Of a stretch of 64,000 bases of DNA, positions 54,104 through 63,048 are shown piece by piece. This stretch comes from an uncultured Bacteroides sp. GTDB taxonomy: Bacteria; Bacteroidota; Bacteroidia; Bacteroidales; Bacteroidaceae. The notes under the pieces are model-generated. The model had not been told where the DNA came from. It did not search any database and worked only from the letters and a program-made list of their open reading frames with translations. The position numbers and the translations under genes were made by a program. The stretch is from positions 1 to 64,000 of the forward strand of contig CAAFTU010000071.1 of assembly GCA_900766005.1 (NCBI GenBank), written 5' to 3'. The stretch's first letter is position 1. Each line of letters opens with the position of its first letter.

Positions 54104-54168
54104 TAAAAAAAAAGGAGCAACGCCTTGCTCCAACCTTTGTTAACCTTAAATCTAATACTATGAAAAAC
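54104..54168 (-). ncRNA. Candidate small RNA with its own promoter and terminator
   Basis: A minus-strand promoter (TTTG and TACCTTTG, 19 nt apart, 54204-54174) stands about 60 bp upstream of a perfect intrinsic terminator (7-bp stem GGAGCAA / TTGCTCC, 54130-54113, then nine T residues to 54104). The predicted transcript is about 65 nt, begins near 54168, and has no ORF of note. It contains two related AAGGTT segments before the hairpin. It lies between the L,D-transpeptidase and nifJ and is transcribed towards the former. The sequence feels like a recurrent Bacteroides RNA, but I cannot name a family. The 329-bp gap 54075-54403 also contains the nifJ terminator. Confidence 0.7.
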
Positions 54169-54173
54169 ACAAT

Positions 54174-54204
54174 GCAAAGGTACGTACTTTGGCGGAATCT
54201 GCAA
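54174..54204 (-). promoter_or_regulatory. Promoter of the candidate small RNA
   Basis: On the minus strand TTTG (54204-54201), 19 nt and TACCTTTG (54181-54174) match the Bacteroidetes consensus exactly. No protein gene lies downstream on this strand before a terminator. Confidence 0.8.
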
Positions 54205-54352
54205 ATTATCCAAGAATTTTCCTATGTTTAATAACATAGATTAACTTCGATTCGGTGATTTTTTCAAAATTAGGCAGGCAGGTTGAGTTGTGTATGCATA
54301 AAACGGGTCTTTTTTTTCTGCCTTTGCTATCGTTTTTCAGTGAAGGATTAAA

Positions 54353-54383
54353 AAAATAGGGTGCTCTGTGAGCACCCTATTTT
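54353..54383 (-). terminator. Terminator after nifJ
   Basis: AAAATAGGGTGCTC pairs perfectly with GAGCACCCTATTTT around a 3-nt loop. On the minus strand a T run follows. Confidence 0.95.
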
Positions 54384-54403
54384 CATATGTTGTCGTTCAT
54401 TGA

Positions 54404-57400
54404 TTATTCAACTTCCGAACCCCAGTTTTCTTTAGCCAAACGCTTGTAGCTATTGTAGCGCCATTTAGCGTTGTCCTCAGCAGCCTGGAACAATTGTTCT
54501 GCTTCTGCAGGATATTGTTTCATTACAGATGCGTAACGAACTTCACCCTTCAAGAAGTCTTTGAAGCCTGTCCAATCCGGTTCTTTGCTGTCCAAAGTGA
54601 ACGGATTCTTGCCTTCTGCTTCCAAAGCCGGGTTGTAACGCCACAAGTGCCAGTAACCGCACTTAACAGCCTTTTCTTCCTCAGCCTGGCTCTTACCCAT
54701 ACCAGCCTTCAAACCGTGGTTGATACATGGAGCATAAGCAATAATCAATGATGGTCCAGGATAAGCTTCAGCTTCACGCAATGCTTTCAGTGTCTGAGCC
54801 TGGTCAGCACCCATAGCGATTTGAGCAACGTATACGTAACCGTATGTTGTAGCCATCAAACCGAGGTCTTTCTTACGAACACGCTTACCAGAAGCAGCAA
54901 ATTTAGCGATTGCACCCACCGGAGTAGCCTTAGAAGACTGACCACCTGTGTTAGAGTAAACTTCAGTATCCAATACCAGGATGTTAACGTCCTTACCAGA
55001 AGCGATAACGTGGTCGAGACCACCATAACCGATATCGTAAGAAGCACCGTCACCACCGATGATCCATTGGCTACGTTTAACCAGGAACTGTTTCAAATCT
55101 GCGATTGTCTTGCAGCATTCGCACTTGTCGGCAGCAGCTTCAACCATCGGGATGATTTGTTCAGCCAGTTCTTTTGTCTTGTCAGCATCGAGGCAGTTGT
55201 CCAACCAAGCTTGGAATACTTCTTTGTATTCAGCCGGAGTACCTTCAGCAGCGATAGCTTCGCTCATAGCCTTAGCAATGCGTGCACGCATTTTTTCGTT
55301 GGCCAATTCCATACCCAAACCGAATTCACAGAAGTCTTCGAACAGAGAGTTAGCCCAAGCCGGACCATGACCCTTTTCGTTCTTTGTGTACGGAGTAGAA
55401 GGTACAGAACCAGAGTAGATAGAAGAACATCCTGTAGCGTTGGCTACCATTTCGCGGTCACCGAACAACTGAGAAATCAGTTTCACGTACGGAGTTTCAC
55501 CACAACCAGAGCAAGCACCAGAGAACTCGAACAGCGGAGTAGCAAACTGAGAATTCTTCACGTTAGCTTTGATGTCAACTAAGTGTTGTTTAGTCTTCAC
55601 GTTTTCTACGCAGTAAGTCCAGTTGTCTGCTTCAGCCAATTGGCTTTCGAGGTGCTTCATAGTCAGAGCCTTGCCACCCTTCTTCGGATTGCCCGGACAT
55701 ACATCCACACAGTTACCGCAACCCAAGCAGTCCATAACGTCTACTTGCATACGGAATGTCATGCCGTCGAATGCCTTACCTACAGCCTTCAGTTGAGTGA
55801 AGTTTGCACCCTTCTGTTCTTCAGCGTCGAGAACGAACGGACGGATAGCAGCGTGAGGACAAACGTAAGCACACTTGTTACACTGGATACAGTTTTCAGG
55901 ATTCCATTCAGGAACGAATGCAGCTACACCACGTTTTTCGAATTTAGCTGTACCTTGGTGCCATGTACCGTCTTCGATGCCCTTGAATGCAGATACCGGT
56001 AGCAAGTCGCCGTCTTGTGCATTGATCGGACGAACCACTTCGTTGATGAAAGCAGGATCGTTGTTTTCAGCAGCAGCTTCTACTTCGAGGTTAGCCCATG
56101 CCGGATCAACAGCCAGTTGTTTGTATTCACCACCGCGGTCTACAGCAGCGTAGTTCTTGTTCACTACGTCTTCACCCTTCTTACCGTAAGACTTCACGAT
56201 GAACTTCTTCATTTGTTCAACAGCCAAGTCTACAGGAATAACGCCTGTGATGCGGAAGAATGCAGATTGAAGGATGGTGTTGGTACGGTTGCCCAAACCG
56301 ATTTCCTGAGCAATCTGAGTTGCGTTGATATAGTAAACAGTGATATTGTTTTGTGCGAAGTATTTCTTCACCTTGTTTGGCAAGTTCTTAGCCAGTTCTT
56401 CGCCTTCCCAGATAGTGTTCAGCAAGAAAGAACCGTTCTTACGCAAACCGCGAGTCACGTCGTACATGTGCAAGTAAGCCTGAACGTGGCAAGCTACGAA
56501 GTTCGGAGTGTTCACCAAGTAAGTAGAACGGATCGGAGTATCACCGAAACGCAAGTGAGAACAAGTGAAACCACCAGACTTCTTAGAGTCGTAAGAGAAG
56601 TATGCCTGACAGTGTTTGTCGGTATTTTCACCGATGATTTTTACAGAGTTCTTGTTAGCACCTACAGTACCGTCAGCACCCAGACCGTAGAATTTAGCTT
56701 CGAACATACCTTCACCGCCCAATGCGATTTCTTCTTCTTGAGGAAGAGAAGTGAAAGTAACGTCGTCTACGATACCGATAGTAAATTGGTTCTTCGGAGT
56801 AGGCAGAGCCAAGTTCTTGTAAACAGCCAAAATCTGAGCAGGAGTAGTATCCTTAGAACCCAAACCATAGCGGCCACCTACGATAACCGGAGCATTTTCT
56901 ACGCCGTAGAAGCAGTCTTTAACATCGAGGTACAGAGGTTCGCCGTTAGCACCCGGTTCTTTTGTACGGTCCAATACAGCAATTGTCTTAGCAGTCTTAG
57001 GAACAGCAGCCAAGAAGTGTTTTGCAGAGAACGGACGATACAAGTGAACAGCCACCATACCCACTTTTTCACCTTGAGCAGTCAAGTAGTCGATAGCTTC
57101 ACGAGCAGCTTCAGTTACAGAACCCATAGCAATGATGACACGTTCTGCATCTTCAGCACCATAGTAATCGAACAAACCGTATTTGCGGCCTGTGATCTTA
57201 GAAATTTCGTTCATATATTCTTCTACGATAGCAGGAACAGCTTCATAGAAGTTGTTGCAAGATTCACGGTGTTGGAAGAAGTGGTCGGGGTTTTCAGCCA
57301 TACCACGAGCTACCGGATTCATCGGATTCAGTGCACGGGCACGGAATTCAGCCAAAGCTTCCTGATCAATCAGCGGAGCGAGGTCTTCGTTTTCCAACAT

Positions 57401-57958
57401 TTCAATCTTTTGGATTTCGTGAGAAGTACGGAAACCGTCGAAGAAGTTGACGAATGGTACGCGGCTCTTGATAGTAGCCAAGTGAGCCACACCTGCCAAG
57501 TCCATAACTTCCTGTACAGAACCTTCAGCCAGCATAGCGAAACCTGTCTGGCGAGTAGACATAACGTCTTGGTGGTCACCGAAGATACACAATGCGTGAG
57601 AAGCCAATGTACGAGCAGATACGTGGAATACGCAAGGCAAGAATTCACCTGCAATCTTGTACATGTTCGGAATCATCAGCAACAGACCCTGAGAAGCAGT
57701 GTAAGTAGTAGTCAATGCACCAGCTTGCAAAGAACCGTGAACAGCACCTGCAGCACCGGCTTCTGATTGCATTTCTTGTACTAATACTGTTTCGCCGAAG
57801 ATGTTTTTACGTCCTGCGGCAGCCCATTCGTCTACATATTCAGCCATTGTAGAAGAAGGGGTGATGGGGTAGATAGCAGCTACTTCTGAGAACATATACG
57901 AGATATGTGCAGCAGCTTGGTTACCATCACAAGTGATAAATTTCTTCTGTTTAGTCAT
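54404..57958 (-). CDS. nifJ: Pyruvate:ferredoxin oxidoreductase
   Basis: Single-chain PFOR of 1184 residues: pyruvate + CoA + oxidised ferredoxin to acetyl-CoA + CO2 + reduced ferredoxin. The N-terminal domains (about 1-420) include YPITPSSTMAEYVDEWAA and a CoA-site region. Two [4Fe-4S] motifs lie near residues 690-755 (CIQCNKCAYVCP, CLGCGNCVDVCP), and further cysteines of the proximal cluster occur near residue 820 (CSGCGETP). The TPP-binding GDGASYDIGYGG with SNTGGQSSK lies near residues 965-1005. The domain set is complete. It is the main source of reduced ferredoxin and would feed the hydrogenase at 34 kb. Confidence 0.98.
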   Translation of the reverse strand: MTKQKKFITCDGNQAAAHISYMFSEVAAIYPITPSSTMAEYVDEWAAAGRKNIFGETVLVQEMQSEAGAAGAVHGSLQAGALTTTYTASQGLLLMIPNMYKIAGEFLPCVFHVSARTLASHALCIFGDHQDVMSTRQTGFAMLAEGSVQEVMDLAGVAHLATIKSRVPFVNFFDGFRTSHEIQKIEMLENEDLAPLIDQEALAEFRARALNPMNPVARGMAENPDHFFQHRESCNNFYEAVPAIVEEYMNEISKITGRKYGLFDYYGAEDAERVIIAMGSVTEAAREAIDYLTAQGEKVGMVAVHLYRPFSAKHFLAAVPKTAKTIAVLDRTKEPGANGEPLYLDVKDCFYGVENAPVIVGGRYGLGSKDTTPAQILAVYKNLALPTPKNQFTIGIVDDVTFTSLPQEEEIALGGEGMFEAKFYGLGADGTVGANKNSVKIIGENTDKHCQAYFSYDSKKSGGFTCSHLRFGDTPIRSTYLVNTPNFVACHVQAYLHMYDVTRGLRKNGSFLLNTIWEGEELAKNLPNKVKKYFAQNNITVYYINATQIAQEIGLGNRTNTILQSAFFRITGVIPVDLAVEQMKKFIVKSYGKKGEDVVNKNYAAVDRGGEYKQLAVDPAWANLEVEAAAENNDPAFINEVVRPINAQDGDLLPVSAFKGIEDGTWHQGTAKFEKRGVAAFVPEWNPENCIQCNKCAYVCPHAAIRPFVLDAEEQKGANFTQLKAVGKAFDGMTFRMQVDVMDCLGCGNCVDVCPGNPKKGGKALTMKHLESQLAEADNWTYCVENVKTKQHLVDIKANVKNSQFATPLFEFSGACSGCGETPYVKLISQLFGDREMVANATGCSSIYSGSVPSTPYTKNEKGHGPAWANSLFEDFCEFGLGMELANEKMRARIAKAMSEAIAAEGTPAEYKEVFQAWLDNCLDADKTKELAEQIIPMVEAAADKCECCKTIADLKQFLVKRSQWIIGGDGASYDIGYGGLDHVIASGKDVNILVLDTEVYSNTGGQSSKATPVGAIAKFAASGKRVRKKDLGLMATTYGYVYVAQIAMGADQAQTLKALREAEAYPGPSLIIAYAPCINHGLKAGMGKSQAEEEKAVKCGYWHLWRYNPALEAEGKNPFTLDSKEPDWTGFKDFLKGEVRYASVMKQYPAEAEQLFQAAEDNAKWRYNSYKRLAKENWGSEVE

Positions 57959-57995
57959 AACTAAATTAATATTTAAGTAAAAAAGTCATTTATTT

Positions 57996-59174
57996 TCAAT
58001 ATAAAAAACCGAACATCCACAATGGTATCTGGTTGCCTCGGCCTATCTCAGCTTTATGCAATGCATAGGTCACATTGGGATTGTTCTTTATTTTGGCCCC
58101 TTCCAGGCAAATTTTGAATGGCATGACCTCGTCTACTATAAAAGATAGGTTCTTGTCCCCTTTGTGCAGTTTATGGTCTTTCCATAGAGTGTTTGCAAAG
58201 AAAGTGTCGAGTACATCTTGTTCTTCCACCTTGACCGGATAAATGGAGTACATCAGGTTGGAGTTGTGCATCATTATCTTGGACGGCTTCTTCGGGAATT
58301 CTTCTCCTTTGGGATAGACCAGATTAATGAGGCGTGCATCTGCCAGATACTTAATGTAGTTCATGACCGTTGCCCGAGATGTCTGTATGTCGCTGGCCAG
58401 TTGACTTACGTTGGGAGCCTTCGGACCGTCGACCGCGAGCAAATATAGTAATTTTTTTATTTTTGAAAGATATTTAAGTTCGATTTGTTTCAGAAGCAGG
58501 ATATCTACTTCTACCATCATGTTCATTGTCTTCAGCAAATTCTCGGAAAAATTGCGTTTTTCGAGGAAAAAGGGGTAAAATCCATGGTGTAGATAGTCCT
58601 GGAAGTAATCCAGTGGCCGTACCTTCGACAATACGCCTTTGGCAATTTGTTCATGAGAGTGCAGAATTTCTTCCAAGCTGTAGGAGCGGAATTTCATACC
58701 TGTCTGCAGGTTGAGGAATTCGCGGAAGGAAAATCCCCGAAGGTTATAACTCTTTACAATGTCGCGCAGTTCCAGATTTTCTTCCTTCAGCCGCATGACA
58801 GAGGAGCCGGTAAAGACAATTTTTAGAGATGGAAAGCGGTCGTAGCACATGCGGAGTTCTTTGCTCCATTCCGGATACTTGAACACTTGGTCGATGAGCA
58901 GTACCTTGCCGCCTCGTTTCTGAAATTCGTAGGCAAAGTCTACGATGCTGTGTCCTGAGAAATAGAAATTGTTCATGTTGATGAACAGGCAGGAACGGTC
59001 GGTCCCGAATTTCTCTTTGGCATATTGCAGAAGAAAAGTAGTCTTTCCAACACCGCGAGTCCCTTTGATACCAATCAAGCGGTCGTTCCAGTCAATCTCA
59101 TCCATGAGATCGCGGCGAACGGGGGCATTGGTATGTTCAACCAAATAGGCATGTGTGCGGTAGAATGATTCCAT
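57996..59174 (-). CDS. DUF4143-type ATP-binding protein
   Basis: AAA-like ATPase of 392 residues. The Walker A is GTRGVGKTTFLLQY near residue 40, and KVLLIDQVFKYPEWS serves as Walker B near residue 95. The C-terminal half is a helical and winged-helix/nuclease-like region of DUF4143 type (SQLASDIQTSRATVMNYIKYL). Function is unknown; many relatives lie beside genes of unrelated function and are gained or lost. It sits 37 nt upstream of nifJ on the same strand but is separately promoted (TTTG-N19-TATATTTG, 59228-59198). Confidence 0.85.
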   Translation of the reverse strand: MESFYRTHAYLVEHTNAPVRRDLMDEIDWNDRLIGIKGTRGVGKTTFLLQYAKEKFGTDRSCLFINMNNFYFSGHSIVDFAYEFQKRGGKVLLIDQVFKYPEWSKELRMCYDRFPSLKIVFTGSSVMRLKEENLELRDIVKSYNLRGFSFREFLNLQTGMKFRSYSLEEILHSHEQIAKGVLSKVRPLDYFQDYLHHGFYPFFLEKRNFSENLLKTMNMMVEVDILLLKQIELKYLSKIKKLLYLLAVDGPKAPNVSQLASDIQTSRATVMNYIKYLADARLINLVYPKGEEFPKKPSKIMMHNSNLMYSIYPVKVEEQDVLDTFFANTLWKDHKLHKGDKNLSFIVDEVMPFKICLEGAKIKNNPNVTYALHKAEIGRGNQIPLWMFGFLY

Positions 59175-59197
59175 TTCGATACTTCATTTTTCGGTGG

Positions 59198-59254
59198 CAA
59201 ATATACGTTTTTTTTTATGATTTGCAAAGTAGACATGACAAAATTGTACTTTTG
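59198..59254. promoter_or_regulatory. Divergent promoters sharing a TTTGCAAA palindrome
   Basis: The palindrome TTTGCAAA (59221-59228) gives a -33 TTTG in each direction. The minus-strand promoter pairs it with TATATTTG (59205-59198, 19-nt spacer). The plus-strand promoter pairs it with TACTTTTG (59247-59254, 22-nt spacer). The DUF4143 ATPase and the ATP-grasp-like gene would compete for the same element. Confidence 0.65.
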
Positions 59255-59337
59255 CGATGCTTTTTCTTGCGCGGAAGAGATTCTTAGTAGTTTCTTGTCT
59301 ATATTTACATTCCGAAACTTGAAACAAACAGATTTTG

Positions 59338-60540
59338 ATGGTATCCCAAACACTTTATCTCTTTAATCCCGAACACGATTTGGCTTTGGCCAGCGGGGAA
59401 GAAAACTACATGGCACCGGCTTCTGCCCGGCGGATGGCTGAGGAATTGGCTTTGCTTCCGATGTGGTATGCGGAAGAAGGCAGTTGTGTGTTGGCTCCTT
59501 CGGCCTACAACCTGGATTTTTTGCACCGGATGAACGGACTGCTGGGGGTTGGTGTCGGTTTGTTGACGGAGCCGGAACTGGCTACTACTTCTATAAAGGA
59601 AATTCATCCTTGGGGGTGGGACAAGTCCTTGTGCAGGCGTCTGCTTGCTGCAGGAGTGGAAGAGAGTTGTCTGCCTTCAGCGGCAGAATTGGCTCTTTAT
59701 CGCATTCATTCTCATCGGTTGCAGGCGGTGGAAGTCCTTTCGTTGCTACGGGGGGAGAATTTGCTGTGTGGCGAGTCGTATTATTTGCAGACTCCTGATG
59801 AATGGCAGCGGTTTGTGGAGTCACATGAAAGCTGTTTGCTGAAGGCTCCGCTTTCGGGAAGCGGCAAGGGACTGAACTGGTGTAAGGGGGTGCTCACTCC
59901 TTCCATTTCGGGTTGGTGTGCCCGGGTTGCGGCTACGCAGGGAGGGGTGATAGGTGAACCTATATATAATAGGATAGCAGACTTTGCCATGGAGTTCTGG
60001 TCGGACGGGAAGGAAGGTGTCACCTTTGCCGGTTATTCTCTGTTTCGTACGGGGCGGAGTGGCATGTACGAGGGCAACAGACTGTTTACCAATGAAGCTA
60101 TCTGCCGGTATTTATGTCAGTATGTGCCTTTGGAAGTGCTGACAGCATTGCAACGCCGGTTGTCATTGTTGCTTTCCGAGCGTATCGGTGCTTTTTATAA
60201 AGGTTATCTGGGAGTGGATATGATGGTGTGCCGGTTCAGCTCTGCCGATGGGGAGTCATATCGTATTCATCCTTGTGTGGAAATCAATTTGCGTATGAAC
60301 ATGGGGGTGTTGTCTCGTGTGTTCTGCGATCGCTATGTACATCCCGGTTCGTCCGGCAGTTTCGGTATCGATTACAATCCGTCAGAAGGAGCAGTGCTGC
60401 AGAAACACCGGCAGTGGTCCGAAACTTATCCGCTCGTGGTCAGAGAGGGTAAAATTATTTCGGGTTATCTGCCTTTGGTGCCCGTACATAAAAAAAGCAG
60501 TTACTGGGCTTGGGCACTGCTTGCATGTACAGAAGAATAA
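59338..60540 (+). CDS. Uncharacterised ATP-grasp-like protein
   Basis: Protein of 400 residues that I do not recognise as a named enzyme. An N-terminal domain begins with the distinctive NPEHDLALASGEENYMAP. The C-terminal half has ATP-grasp-like features: LKAPLSGSGKGLNW (Lys and glycine-rich loop, about 168-180), GEPIYNRIADFAMEFW, GVDMMVCR (about 291-298) and EINLRMNMG (acidic-x-Asn metal site, about 315-323). ATP-grasp enzymes ligate a carboxylate to an amine or thiol. The order and spacing of these motifs suggest such a ligase of unknown substrate. No pathway genes are adjacent. Its 3' end overlaps the convergent GH10-like gene by 40 bp. Confidence 0.7.
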   Translation: MVSQTLYLFNPEHDLALASGEENYMAPASARRMAEELALLPMWYAEEGSCVLAPSAYNLDFLHRMNGLLGVGVGLLTEPELATTSIKEIHPWGWDKSLCRRLLAAGVEESCLPSAAELALYRIHSHRLQAVEVLSLLRGENLLCGESYYLQTPDEWQRFVESHESCLLKAPLSGSGKGLNWCKGVLTPSISGWCARVAATQGGVIGEPIYNRIADFAMEFWSDGKEGVTFAGYSLFRTGRSGMYEGNRLFTNEAICRYLCQYVPLEVLTALQRRLSLLLSERIGAFYKGYLGVDMMVCRFSSADGESYRIHPCVEINLRMNMGVLSRVFCDRYVHPGSSGSFGIDYNPSEGAVLQKHRQWSETYPLVVREGKIISGYLPLVPVHKKSSYWAWALLACTEE

Positions 60541-62015
60541 GCCGGAGCGGATGTGTTTGTCAGCTCCTCCTGCACGGCTTCACTTTCGTTCCCATAGCGG
60601 TCGATAGCTGTTACGGCTACATATTTCCTCGCATTCCAGGGAAGAAGGGGAGCATAGAGAAAGCGGGTAGCTGTGATGCGTTGTGCCACGATATTCTCGG
60701 GGCGACTTGTATCTACCGGATATTCATCTGAAGCATAGATCACATACATCGGTGCATTGCGGCTGTCGTTGTCGGTAGCAGCCTGCCAGGTCAGTTCCGC
60801 ATAGCCCGAACGGATCAGGGTTTTCTTTAAGTTCTTGGGAGCTGAGGGAGCAACACTGTCCAGCCACGGCATAGATGGCTGTAGCGCCGGGCAGGTATAA
60901 AACGTGTGGCAGAGTTCGTCATATACCCCCTGGGTATTTTCCATCAAGTACTTCACCCGGTAGAAGGCTTCGCCGGCCAATCCGTGGTGACGGAGGAAGT
61001 ACATCTGGCGGTCTATTTCGTCGCGCGTCCATTTCCCTTCGTCCGGATGGAGGAAATAAATGCCCAGTCCGGGGATGATGTGCCGTCCGTTGCTTTGTTC
61101 CTGCCAGTCGAGTGCAAACGGGTAGAAACTGTTTCCCTGAAAATACATCATCGGGTAGAGCTGATCCACAATGCCTTCGCCTAACCACCCTTGCGGATCT
61201 TGATGCACGGTGTGGTATGCGTTCCATCCCCGCGACGGATAGCGGGATGTGTCGCGATATTTTCCTACCGGGCAGGCGCTCACTTTGACCCATGGCTTGA
61301 TGTTTTTTACGCCTTTGTATAAATAGCGGGCTATCTCTGTAATGTTGTCTCGTCTCCATTGGTTGAGTGTGCGTCCTTTGCCGTATCGTCGGAAATCGTA
61401 TTCGTCGGGAAAGCGAAAAGCGTGTTCGGGATAGCGGAGGTAATCGAAATGCACACCGTCGATGTCATAGCGGCGTACGATTTCGTCTACAAGGCTCATC
61501 AGGTATTTTTTTGTTTCCGGATGACCGGGGTTCAGAAAATACTCGTTCTTATAGCGGATGCATATTTTTTCCTTCCGTTTGGTGACAGAGCGGTTGCCGA
61601 GTGATGCAACATGCTTTCTGTTGCCCAAGGGGATGGTCACCATCCAGGCATGACATTCCATTCCTCTTTTGTGGCATTCTTCGATAGCAAAGGCGAGCGG
61701 GTCGTAGCCGGGATTTTTTCCGGTAGTTCCTGTAAGGATGACATTGAACGGCTCGATGGATGACGGATAGAGAGCATCCCCCCGGGTGCGGGCTTGAAAC
61801 AATACTGTGTTGAAGTGGGCCGCTTTTAACTTGTCAAGAATAGCTATCAGTTCCTCTTTCTGCTTGCGGATGGTTTGGGCATTGACGGCTCGTGTCTGGG
61901 GCCAGTCCAGACCATACAGGGAGGTTACCCATGCTGCACGGACTTCCTGTTTGGGTTGTGCTGACAGCGGGAACGTGCTCCACAGAAGTAAAAGAGTGAA
62001 AAGAAATTGACGCAT
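60501..62015 (-). CDS. GH10-like (DUF187) glycosidase, exported
   Basis: Protein of 504 residues with a signal peptide (about 1-20, ending PLSAQ). The following barrel resembles the GHL10/DUF187 family: EVRAAWVTSLYGLDWP, FNTVLFQARTRGDALYPS and DGVHFDYLRYP, the last with the conserved Asp. A C-terminal fibronectin-like module (about 400-490) completes it. Members are thought to act on peptidoglycan or other glycans; no substrate can be inferred. A -7-like TAACTTTG lies at 62051-62044 on the minus strand. Confidence 0.82.
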   Translation of the reverse strand: MRQFLFTLLLLWSTFPLSAQPKQEVRAAWVTSLYGLDWPQTRAVNAQTIRKQKEELIAILDKLKAAHFNTVLFQARTRGDALYPSSIEPFNVILTGTTGKNPGYDPLAFAIEECHKRGMECHAWMVTIPLGNRKHVASLGNRSVTKRKEKICIRYKNEYFLNPGHPETKKYLMSLVDEIVRRYDIDGVHFDYLRYPEHAFRFPDEYDFRRYGKGRTLNQWRRDNITEIARYLYKGVKNIKPWVKVSACPVGKYRDTSRYPSRGWNAYHTVHQDPQGWLGEGIVDQLYPMMYFQGNSFYPFALDWQEQSNGRHIIPGLGIYFLHPDEGKWTRDEIDRQMYFLRHHGLAGEAFYRVKYLMENTQGVYDELCHTFYTCPALQPSMPWLDSVAPSAPKNLKKTLIRSGYAELTWQAATDNDSRNAPMYVIYASDEYPVDTSRPENIVAQRITATRFLYAPLLPWNARKYVAVTAIDRYGNESEAVQEELTNTSAPAYSSVHASSAQAQ

Positions 62016-62069
62016 CTGCTTAATATATTGTTTTAAATCTCTGCAAAGTTAGTAAAAGTGTCGGTATTG

Positions 62070-62101
62070 TTGGGTCGTTTCAGGAGATTATGTTACATTT
62101 G
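62070..62101 (+). promoter_or_regulatory. Promoter of the 62.2-kb two-gene unit
   Basis: TTG (62070-62072), 21 nt and TACATTTG (62094-62101) match the Bacteroidetes pattern, about 110 nt before the first start. Confidence 0.55.
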
Positions 62102-62214
62102 CCAATCTAAAAAACAACACACTAAGAATCCATCTGCTTCCTCACTGAGTTCTGTCTGAGGGAAAGAGCTTCATGGATAATCGGGATAGGAAAAACAGAA
62201 AATAGCAATATAGG

Positions 62215-62442
62215 ATGAAAATAAAAAAATCGACAGGAGTTGCGTTGGCATTCCTTATTTATGTATCTGTGACGGCGGCCTATTTGTTGCCGCGTAACAC
62301 GGAGATTGGGCAGACCGAGAAAGTGGTGACTGTAGCTGGTTCGTATGTAATTGTGCTACTTCTTTGGCTGGTGCTCAGAAAAAAAGAACAATTACGTGAG
62401 CAACGCAAAAAAGACGAAGATTCTATTCACTTAAAAAAGTAA
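62215..62442 (+). CDS. Small membrane protein
   Basis: Hypothetical protein of 75 residues with two transmembrane helices (about 6-26 and 39-59) and a highly charged C-terminal tail (KKEQLREQRKKDE). No recognisable family. It starts just after a likely promoter and is followed 4 nt later by the beta-barrel gene, so the two probably form an operon. Confidence 0.7.
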   Translation: MKIKKSTGVALAFLIYVSVTAAYLLPRNTEIGQTEKVVTVAGSYVIVLLLWLVLRKKEQLREQRKKDEDSIHLKK

Positions 62443-62446
62443 ATTT

Positions 62447-62932
62447 ATGAAGAAATTAGTATTGTTTCTTTGCCTTCTGACAGTTTCGTTCGCTGCGAAG
62501 GCACAGTTTGAAAAAGGTACCATGATTTTGAATCCTTCTGTCACCGGGTTGGATTTTTCTTATAGCAAGAACGACGATGCCAAATTTGGAATTGGTGCTC
62601 AGGTAGGTACTTTCCTTGCCGACGGATTTGCTTTGATGGTTAATGCTCAAGCTGACTGGTCAGAACCGGTGGACCGTTATACTATTGGTACCGGAGCACG
62701 TTGCTATTTCAATTCCACCGGAATTTATCTGGGCGCTGGTTTTGACTGGGACCGCATCCGTTTGAAAGGCGGAGCACACAACAACGACTGGGGGTTGGGG
62801 ATTGAAGCCGGTTATGCTTACTTCTTATCCCGTACGGTCACCATTGAACCGGCCATTTATTATAAATGGCGTTTCGATGATTCCGACAATTCTCGTTTTG
62901 GTATCAAAATAGGATTCGGTTTTTATTTCTAA
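62447..62932 (+). CDS. Small outer-membrane beta-barrel protein
   Basis: Protein of 161 residues with a signal peptide ending at AKAQ (about residue 20). About eight alternating amphipathic strands follow, ending in aromatic GFGFYF, as in OmpX/OmpW-like small barrels. No specific function can be assigned. Second gene of a two-gene unit. Confidence 0.8.
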   Translation: MKKLVLFLCLLTVSFAAKAQFEKGTMILNPSVTGLDFSYSKNDDAKFGIGAQVGTFLADGFALMVNAQADWSEPVDRYTIGTGARCYFNSTGIYLGAGFDWDRIRLKGGAHNNDWGLGIEAGYAYFLSRTVTIEPAIYYKWRFDDSDNSRFGIKIGFGFYF

Positions 62933-62966
62933 TCCAGGTTCGGCGTGGAGATTTCCATACACTCCA

Positions 62967-63019
62967 TAAAAGAGCTCACCCCTGCTACAGTTTGCTGTGG
63001 CAGGGGTGAACTCTTTTAA
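62967..63019. terminator. Bidirectional terminator between barrel gene and uvrA
   Basis: AAAAGAG.TCACCCCTGC pairs with GCAGGGGTGA.CTCTTTT around an inner CTACAG/CTGTGG arm. Both outer sides are T/A-rich, so it can serve both convergent genes. Confidence 0.9.
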
Positions 63020-63048
63020 GAGGGCATTTCTGCTTCTTGTTTCCTTTT

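Noticed and set aside
54113..54130. Terminator for the L,D-transpeptidase on the plus strand
   Set aside because: The T run follows the hairpin only on the minus strand, so it fits the minus-strand RNA and not the plus-strand gene.
56015..57766. 583-residue plus-strand frame
   Set aside because: Antisense to nifJ, whose motifs and cluster sites are complete; Ser/Val-rich shadow.
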